This document shows, piece by piece, positions 58,499-64,000 of a stretch of 64,000 nucleotides of DNA. Position 1 is the stretch's first letter. Each line of letters begins with the position of its first letter. The position numbers were made by a program, and so were the translations under genes. Below the pieces are notes generated by a model. It did no database searches, was not told the DNA's origin, and worked only from the letters and a program-made list of their open reading frames with translations. Source of the DNA: Sphingomonas soli NBRC 100801 (lineage in GTDB: Bacteria > Pseudomonadota > Alphaproteobacteria > Sphingomonadales > Sphingomonadaceae); NCBI RefSeq assembly GCF_001591025.1, contig NZ_BCTZ01000012.1:124001-188000 (forward strand). Direction: 5' to 3'.

Positions 58499-59025
58499 AG
58501 CGCTGGGCTGCGCTGCTGCGCGGCGTCAATCTTGGCGGGCGCAAATTGCTGTCCGCGGATCTCAAGGCGCTGACCGAAGGTGTGGGCTATGCCCGCGTCG
58601 AGACGCTGCTCGCGTCCGGCAATGTCGTGTTCGACAGCGCGGACCCCGCCGGCGAGATCGCGCTCAGGCTTGAGGCGGCCCTGCTCGATCACGGTCTCAA
58701 AACCGACGTGATGGTTCGCGATCTCGCGGAAATGCGGGCAGTGATCGCCGCCAATCCCTTTCCGGAGGCCGTGCTCGATCATCCCAGCCATGTGCTGGTG
58801 AGCTTCCACCGCGATCCCTTTCCGGCGGAGGCGCTGGAGCGGCTGGAACCCGGCCCCGAGCGGCTTCGCGCGATCGGCCGCGAGCTGTATGTGGACTATA
58901 TCAGCCAGCAGGGCATGCGCGATTCGAAGCTGCTGCAGGCGATGAACAAGGCGAAGTTTCCCAAGCTCGTGACCGGCCGCAACTGGAATACGGTGAACAA
59001 GCTTGCGGAGATGCTCGCCGGTTAG
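58495..59025 (+). CDS. DUF1697 family protein
   Basis: 176 residues from a GTG that overlaps the gpsA stop (GTGA). The family opening is WAALLRGVNLGGRKLL, followed by ALTEGVGYARVETLLASGNVVFDS and NAKFPK-like MNKAKFPKLVTGRNWNTV near the end. A widespread cytoplasmic family without known function. The upstream frame extension is shadow. Confidence 0.9.
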   Translation: MKRWAALLRGVNLGGRKLLSADLKALTEGVGYARVETLLASGNVVFDSADPAGEIALRLEAALLDHGLKTDVMVRDLAEMRAVIAANPFPEAVLDHPSHVLVSFHRDPFPAEALERLEPGPERLRAIGRELYVDYISQQGMRDSKLLQAMNKAKFPKLVTGRNWNTVNKLAEMLAG

Positions 59026-59035
59026 GCCCCGCACC

Positions 59036-59194
59036 TCAGAAATCGACCGCGATCCCCTTGCGCTCCCAATCCCCGTAGCGCGTCGGATCAAGCGGGTCCG
59101 CGGGCGGCGGTGCGGGCTCGGGCTTGGGCACCGGCGGGCTGGGTGTCAGATAGGCCGGGGGCCGGCTATTTTCGGGACGATCGCCCATTTGCAT
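59036..59194 (-). CDS. DUF1674 small protein (SdhAF4-like)
   Basis: 52-residue protein with a Pro-rich middle and the family end DPTRYGDWERKGIAVDF, the hallmark of DUF1674/SDHAF4, the factor that binds flavinated SdhA and helps assembly of succinate dehydrogenase. It lies alone on the minus strand between two plus-strand genes, inside a much longer shadow frame. GAGG sits 3 bases before the ATG at 59194; the ATG at 59188 is an alternative. Confidence 0.82.
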   Translation of the reverse strand: MQMGDRPENSRPPAYLTPSPPVPKPEPAPPPADPLDPTRYGDWERKGIAVDF

Positions 59195-59230
59195 TGCCTC
59201 AGCAGGAGTTGACGCCCAAATCGGCCCGCA

Positions 59231-60499
59231 ATGAAGCGAAATCAACCCAGATCCGTCCCCGATGCGCCCGGCGTCCCCGCGCGCCGCGCCGCGCTCCAGT
59301 TGCTCGACGCGGTGCTCCGTCGCGGACTCGCGCTTGAGCAGGCGCTCGACAAGGCGGCGCAGGGCCTTCCGTCCAGCGACCGGGGCCTGGCGCACGCCAT
59401 CGCCGCGGAGACGCTCCGGCGGCTTCCCGATCTCGACGCGCTGATCGACGGCGCGACCCAGCGGCCGTTGCCCGACGACGCCAAAGCGCGCTTTGCGCTG
59501 CGCATCGCGCTCGTCCAGGCGCTGGTGCTCGGCACGCCCGGCCATGCCGCGATCTCGACCGTGCTCCCTTTGGTCGACGGCGGCCCGCGCAAGCTGGTGC
59601 ATGGCGTTTTCGGCACGGTGACGCGATCGGGCGCGCTGCTTCCCGAGCCGCCGACGCTTCCCGATGCGGTGGCGCTGCGCTGGCACGCAGCCTGGGGCGA
59701 CCAGATGATCGAAGATGCCGAACTCGCCATCGCCGTGCCGCCGCCGCTCGATCTGACGACCACTGCACCGCTCGATCTGGAAGATGCGGTCAGCCTGCTT
59801 CCCGGCCATGCGCGACTTCCCGCCGGCACCTCCGTGATGGAGCTGCCGGGCTTTGCGGAGGGCCGGTTCTGGGTGCAGGATCTCGCTGCCTCGCTTCCCG
59901 CCCGGTTGATCGGCAAGGGCAATGGCGCGGCGCTCGATCTCTGCGCGGCGCCCGGCGGCAAGACGCTCCAGCTCGCTTCTGCCGGCTGGGATGTGACCGC
60001 GGTCGACGTCTCCGAAAGTCGTCTCGCGCGACTTCGCGAGAATCTGGAACGGACCGGGCTGAACGCAAAGGTGGTCGCGGCGGACCTGCTGCTCTGGAAG
60101 CCCGGTGAACTGGCGGACGCCGTGCTGCTCGACGCCCCTTGCAGCGCCACGGGCATCTTCCGCCGCCATCCGGACGTGCTCCACCGCGTGCGCCCCTCGC
60201 TGATCGCGGAGATGGCCGAGCTGCAGGGCAAGTTGCTCCACCGGGCTTCCGGCTGGGTGAAGCCGGGCGGCATCCTGGTCTATGCCACCTGCTCGCTCGA
60301 GCCGCAGGAAGGCGAATTGCAGCTCGAACGCTTCCTGGCGCACCATCCCGGGTTCGCGATCGATCCGGAGCGTGCGGACGAGCTTCCCGAGGGGGTGGAA
60401 GCGCTCGAAAACGGCACGTTGCGGCTGCATCCCGGCATGCTCGCCGCAAAAGGCCGGCTCGACGGCTTCTTTATCGCGCGGTTAAGGCGCAACGCTTAG
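59231..60499 (+). CDS. RsmB-type 16S rRNA (cytosine-C5) methyltransferase
   Basis: 422 residues: NusB-like N-terminal domain (to about 130), then a Rossmann methyltransferase with DLCAAPGGKTLQLA for SAM, and the two catalytic cysteines in LLDAPCSATG and YATCSLEPQEGE. It corresponds to RsmB (m5C967), though related NSUN-type specificity is possible. Followed by rpe, with a 36-bp gap. Confidence 0.93.
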   Translation: MKRNQPRSVPDAPGVPARRAALQLLDAVLRRGLALEQALDKAAQGLPSSDRGLAHAIAAETLRRLPDLDALIDGATQRPLPDDAKARFALRIALVQALVLGTPGHAAISTVLPLVDGGPRKLVHGVFGTVTRSGALLPEPPTLPDAVALRWHAAWGDQMIEDAELAIAVPPPLDLTTTAPLDLEDAVSLLPGHARLPAGTSVMELPGFAEGRFWVQDLAASLPARLIGKGNGAALDLCAAPGGKTLQLASAGWDVTAVDVSESRLARLRENLERTGLNAKVVAADLLLWKPGELADAVLLDAPCSATGIFRRHPDVLHRVRPSLIAEMAELQGKLLHRASGWVKPGGILVYATCSLEPQEGELQLERFLAHHPGFAIDPERADELPEGVEALENGTLRLHPGMLAAKGRLDGFFIARLRRNA

Positions 60500-60535
60500 T
60501 TGCGCGCGACTCGGCCCATGCTTAAGGATTCGCGC

Positions 60536-61192
60536 ATGGCCGTTCGTATCGCTCCCTCCATACTCTCCGCCGATTTCGCCATTTTGGGCGAGGAGGTGCG
60601 CGCGATCGATGCTGCCGGTGCCGACTGGATTCATATCGACGTGATGGACGGGCATTTCGTGCCTAACATCACGATCGGGCCCGGCGTGATCAAGGCGCTG
60701 CGCCCGCACACCGCCAAGCCCTTCGACGTCCATCTGATGATTGCCCCGGTCGATCCGATGCTCCAGGCCTTTGCCGAGGCGGGCGCGGATTGCATCTCGG
60801 TCCATCCCGAAAGCGGACCCCATCTTCACCGGACGCTTCAGACGATCAAGGCGCTGGGCAAGCGCGCGGGCGTCGTGCTCAATCCCGCCACGCCGATCGA
60901 GGCGATCGACCATGTCATGGACCTGATCGATCTGGTGCTGGTGATGAGCGTGAACCCGGGTTTCGGCGGACAGAAATTCATCGAATCGCAGCTCGCCAAG
61001 ATCGCCACGCTACGCCAGCGCATCGACGCATCGGGCCGCGCGATCGATCTGGAAGTGGATGGCGGGATCGACCGCGACACCGCGCCGCGCGCCATCGTGG
61101 CGGGTGCGGACGCGCTGGTCGCCGGAACTGCCACCTTCACCGGAGGCCCCAGCCATTATGCCGCTAATATCGCGGCGCTACGAGGTCGATGA
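60536..61192 (+). CDS. rpe: ribulose-phosphate 3-epimerase
   Basis: Interconverts ribulose-5-phosphate and xylulose-5-phosphate. 218-residue TIM barrel: [12 protein letters not shown] at the start, [14 protein letters not shown] with metal ligands, [13 protein letters not shown] and EVDGGID with the second catalytic Asp. The ATG at 60536 is preferred to one 12 codons upstream. Its stop overlaps the heparinase-like gene by 4 bases. Confidence 0.97.
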   Translation: MAVRIAPSILSADFAILGEEVRAIDAAGADWIHIDVMDGHFVPNITIGPGVIKALRPHTAKPFDVHLMIAPVDPMLQAFAEAGADCISVHPESGPHLHRTLQTIKALGKRAGVVLNPATPIEAIDHVMDLIDLVLVMSVNPGFGGQKFIESQLAKIATLRQRIDASGRAIDLEVDGGIDRDTAPRAIVAGADALVAGTATFTGGPSHYAANIAALRGR

Positions 61193-62922
61193 GCGATGAG
61201 GCCGCCGACTCCGCCGCCGACGGAGTCGAGCCCGGCAAGCGGCTTGTGCGGACCGGTGGCAGTGGCGGGCTTAGCCTTGCCGATCGCATCGCCGAACGCC
61301 TCCAGCGCCTGGCCTGGCGCTCCCCCCTGCACAAGATGCGGCTGAGGGGCCGCCATCCACTCAAGCTCATCGCCGTCGCCGACGATCCCTTCTTCGGCGA
61401 TGTCGAGCGGGGCAATGCGCTGCTGGACGGCGTCGTGCTGTTTCGCGGCGAGGAGCGCTCGATCGCGGGACTCGATTTCGCCCGGGCTGACTGGTCGAAG
61501 CCGTTCGGCGAGTATCTCCAGAGCTTCGCATGGCTGCGCGACCTGTCGAGCGTCACCGTGCGCGTTACCGCCGCGCCGATCGCGGAGGCCATCACGGCGC
61601 GCTGGCTGGCGGTGCATGCCGACAAGGTTTCCGAGCCGGCATGGCGCGCCGATCTGTGGGGGCGGCGCATCCTGTTCTGGACCGCGCATGCGCCGCTGAT
61701 CCTCTCGGCGAACGATCTCGTCTATCGTTCGAGCGTGTTGCACGCGCTTGCCCGCGGCGCGCGCCACCTCGACCGCGCCGCCGATCGCGTTCCGCTCGGC
61801 GTGCCGCGCATCGCGGCCTGGTGCGGCGTGCTGGCCGCGGGGCTGATGATCCCGGGCGGCGATCCGCGCCGCGCCTTCGGCGAAACCGGGCTCAAGCGCG
61901 CGCTCGATGGCTCGGTGTTCGACGATGGCGGCACCGTGGGCCGCTCGCCGGCGGGGCAGCTCGACGCGATCCAGCTGCTGACGATGCTGTGCGAATGCTA
62001 TGAGGCGCGGCGGCTGGATCCGCCCGCGTTCGTGCAGGCGATGCTTGCCAAGATGGTGACTGCGCTGCTCGGCGTCTGCCACGGCGACAAGGGGCTAGCC
62101 AGCTATCAGGGCACGGGACCGCTAAGCGGCGAGACCATCGCGCAATATGTAGAGGCGACCGGCGTGCGCACCCGCCCGCTCAAGCAGGCGCGCGAATGGG
62201 GCTATCAGCGGCTCGCACATGGCGGGACCGTGCTGATCGTCGATGCCGCCCCGCCGCCCTTGTCGCGGCTGGTCGAGGGCGGCTGCGCCTCGACGCTCGC
62301 GTTCGAGCTGTCGGATGGCAAGCACCGGATCGTCGTCAATTGCGGCGGCTCCGCCATGGCCGATGCCGGCGTGCCCGGCGCGCTCACCGAAGGGCTTCGT
62401 ACCACTGCGGCGCATTCCACGCTGGTGCTCGCCGACAGCAATTCCACCGCGATCCACCCGGACGGCACGCTGGGCCGCGGCGTGATCGAGGTCGAGCTGG
62501 CGCGTACCGAGAGCGAGAATGGCAGCCGCGTCGAGGCGAGCCATGACGGCTATGCCCGCCGCTTCGGCTTCCTCCACCGCCGCGTCATCGCGCTGGCCGG
62601 CGACGGTTGCGACATTCGCGGCGAGGACATGCTGATCCCGGCGGACAAACGCCGCAAAAAGGGCACGACGCCGTTCGCGGTGCGCTTCCATCTGCACCCC
62701 AGCGTCGAGATTTCGCCGACGGCAGACGGACTCGCCGCGATCCTGCGCACGCCGGAGGGGCATCTCTGGCAATTCCGCGCCAAGGGCGGTGCGCTGGCGC
62801 TCGAGGATTCGATCTGGATCGATGGCAAGGGGCAGCCGGTGACGAGCCAGCAACTGGTCATCACCGCAGAATCGCCTCCGGGCGGCGCCAATGTGAGCTG
62901 GTTGTTCCACCGCGCCAAATAG
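61189..62922 (+). CDS. heparinase II/III family protein
   Basis: 577 residues in the heparinase II/III-like polysaccharide lyase group: an alpha/alpha-toroid first half and, from about residue 330, a beta-sandwich part with [22 protein letters not shown] and [13 protein letters not shown]. No signal peptide is visible, so a cytoplasmic place is likely, unlike secreted lyases. Sitting between rpe and purH, it is conserved in alphaproteobacteria, but its substrate is unknown. Confidence 0.9.
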   Translation: MSDEAADSAADGVEPGKRLVRTGGSGGLSLADRIAERLQRLAWRSPLHKMRLRGRHPLKLIAVADDPFFGDVERGNALLDGVVLFRGEERSIAGLDFARADWSKPFGEYLQSFAWLRDLSSVTVRVTAAPIAEAITARWLAVHADKVSEPAWRADLWGRRILFWTAHAPLILSANDLVYRSSVLHALARGARHLDRAADRVPLGVPRIAAWCGVLAAGLMIPGGDPRRAFGETGLKRALDGSVFDDGGTVGRSPAGQLDAIQLLTMLCECYEARRLDPPAFVQAMLAKMVTALLGVCHGDKGLASYQGTGPLSGETIAQYVEATGVRTRPLKQAREWGYQRLAHGGTVLIVDAAPPPLSRLVEGGCASTLAFELSDGKHRIVVNCGGSAMADAGVPGALTEGLRTTAAHSTLVLADSNSTAIHPDGTLGRGVIEVELARTESENGSRVEASHDGYARRFGFLHRRVIALAGDGCDIRGEDMLIPADKRRKKGTTPFAVRFHLHPSVEISPTADGLAAILRTPEGHLWQFRAKGGALALEDSIWIDGKGQPVTSQQLVITAESPPGGANVSWLFHRAK

Positions 62923-62959
62923 CGGGTTGCGCTGCGGCGCGGCATCCGTAGATGGGCGC

Positions 62960-64000
62960 ATGGACCAGGTAATCATCAAGCGCGCGCTCCTCTCCGTCTC
63001 GGACAAGAGGGGTATCATCGAGCTGGGTCAGTCCCTTGCCGCCAATGGCGTCGAGCTGGTCTCGACCGGCGGCACCGCCAAGGCGCTGCGCGAAGCGGGA
63101 CTCGCCGTCCGCGACATTTCCGACCTGACCGGCTTCCCCGAGATGATGGACGGTCGCGTCAAGACGCTCCACCCCAAGGTCCATGGCGGGCTACTCGCGG
63201 TGCGCGACAATCCCGAGCATGTCGCTTCGATGGAAGAGCATGCGATCGGCGCGATCGATCTGGTCGTCGTCAATCTCTATCCCTTCGCGCAGACCGTGGC
63301 GAAGGGTGCCGAGCGCGACGAGATCATCGAGAATATCGATATCGGCGGCCCATCGATGGTCCGCTCCGCTGCCAAAAACCATGAGAGCGTCGCGATCCTC
63401 ACCGATCCCGCCGATTATGCGCTGGTCGCAAATGGCACCACGACGCTGGCGGACCGCCGCAAGCTTGCGGCCAAGGCCTATGCCGCAACCGGCGCATATG
63501 ATTCGGCGATCGCCAGCTGGTTCGCATTCGCTGATCAGGGTGAGGCATTGCCGACGACGCTACCGGTCGCGCTGACCAAGGGCCCTGAGCTGCGGTATGG
63601 CGAGAACCCGCACCAGATCGCCGCGCTCTATCTGCCGCAGACCGGCGCGCGCGGCATCGCCCAGGCCGAACAGCTTCAGGGCAAGGAGCTGAGCTACAAC
63701 AATTACAACGATGCCGATGCGGCGCTCGAACTGGTCAGCGAATTCCGCGACGGCCCGCCGACCGTGGTGATCGTAAAGCATGCCAATCCGTGCGGCGTCG
63801 CCACCGGTGAGACGCTGGTTGAGGCCTATGAAGCGGCGCTCGCTTGCGACAGCGTCTCGGCGTTCGGTGGCATCATCGCGGTCAATCGTCCGCTCGATGG
63901 CCCGACGGCGGAAGCGATTTCGGGCATCTTCACCGAAGTTGTCGCCGCGCCAGCCGCCGATGAAGCGGCGCGCGAGGTTTTCGCAAAGAAGAAGAATCTT
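62960..64000 (+). CDS. purH: bifunctional AICAR transformylase/IMP cyclohydrolase, N-terminal part (cut by window edge)
   Basis: Last two steps of IMP synthesis. 347 codons are visible of about 525. The IMP cyclohydrolase (MGS-like) domain includes [17 protein letters not shown] and [16 protein letters not shown]; the start of the transformylase domain has LRYGENPHQ and the catalytic KHANPCGVA. The ATG at 62960 lies 37 bases after the heparinase-like gene. Confidence 0.97.
   Translation, partial: MDQVIIKRALLSVSDKRGIIELGQSLAANGVELVSTGGTAKALREAGLAVRDISDLTGFPEMMDGRVKTLHPKVHGGLLAVRDNPEHVASMEEHAIGAIDLVVVNLYPFAQTVAKGAERDEIIENIDIGGPSMVRSAAKNHESVAILTDPADYALVANGTTTLADRRKLAAKAYAATGAYDSAIASWFAFADQGEALPTTLPVALTKGPELRYGENPHQIAALYLPQTGARGIAQAEQLQGKELSYNNYNDADAALELVSEFRDGPPTVVIVKHANPCGVATGETLVEAYEAALACDSVSAFGGIIAVNRPLDGPTAEAISGIFTEVVAAPAADEAAREVFAKKKNL

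Overview
The window is a gene-dense, GC-rich piece of the main chromosome of an alphaproteobacterium, most likely a sphingomonad (Sphingomonas or a close relative). The signs are a class I lysyl-tRNA synthetase, a CrtZ carotenoid hydroxylase, alphaproteobacterial families (MmcB, DUF1491, DUF3576, DUF6489, DUF1674), a hemC-hemD-mitofilin run, and the order dnaQ-coaE-aroE-maf-DUF299 | hemE. No insertion sequence, prophage, rRNA or CRISPR array was seen. Neighbouring genes often overlap by 1 or 4 bases (ATGA, GTGA, TGATG), which marks tight operons.

Layout. 1-1.0 kb: end-truncated DinG/XPD-type helicase (-). 1.15-1.9 kb: an unrecognised protein and, on the other strand, a 26-residue peptide with six cysteines behind a promoter of MerR type. 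2.0-4.8 kb: lysyl-tRNA synthetase and nhaA. 4.7-8.3 kb (-): sucC-etfB-etfA and a PhyH-type dioxygenase. 8.4-11.5 kb: crtZ, msrB, a class A penicillin-binding protein. 11.5-16.5 kb: SCO/YcgN/YgjP operon, ankyrin protein, mmcB with a LexA box, a SleB-type hydrolase, DUF1491, thioesterase, ptsN. 16.5-20.65 kb (-): hpf, dnaQ, coaE, aroE, maf and the DUF299 kinase/phosphorylase.

20655-20963 is the probable chromosomal origin. It lies between the DUF299 gene and hemE, as in Caulobacter. Genes diverge from it on both sides, and it holds two good DnaA boxes, an AT-rich stretch and seven GANTC sites. To its right come hemE, hemJ, rho, a TerC-like gene, then the tRNA-modification and partition cluster mnmE-mnmG-rsmG-parA-parB (26.2-31.6 kb) with three parS sites.

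31.6-36.1 kb (-): DUF3576-leuS-lptE-holA. 36.3-40.8 kb: a surface-protein candidate, a ThiE-like protein, YggS, a HAD phosphatase, ribA and xthA. 41.0-47.2 kb: lolA, ftsK, a UbiH-type hydroxylase, a LON-domain protein, a YbbN-type thioredoxin and tRNA-Gly(GCC). 47.3-51.2 kb: a BioF2-type acyltransferase, DUF72, an SDR-membrane fusion and DUF2269. 51.2-56.5 kb (-): hemC, hemD, a mitofilin/Mic60-like protein, glutaryl-CoA dehydrogenase, a GNAT enzyme and a class III CoA-transferase. 56.5-64.0 kb (+): tsaD, gpsA, DUF1697, an rsmB-type methyltransferase, rpe, a heparinase-like protein and truncated purH, with a small DUF1674 gene on the other strand.

Most of the window is housekeeping. The two parts most worth following are the tiny cysteine-rich peptide with its metal-type promoter, and the origin/parS region.
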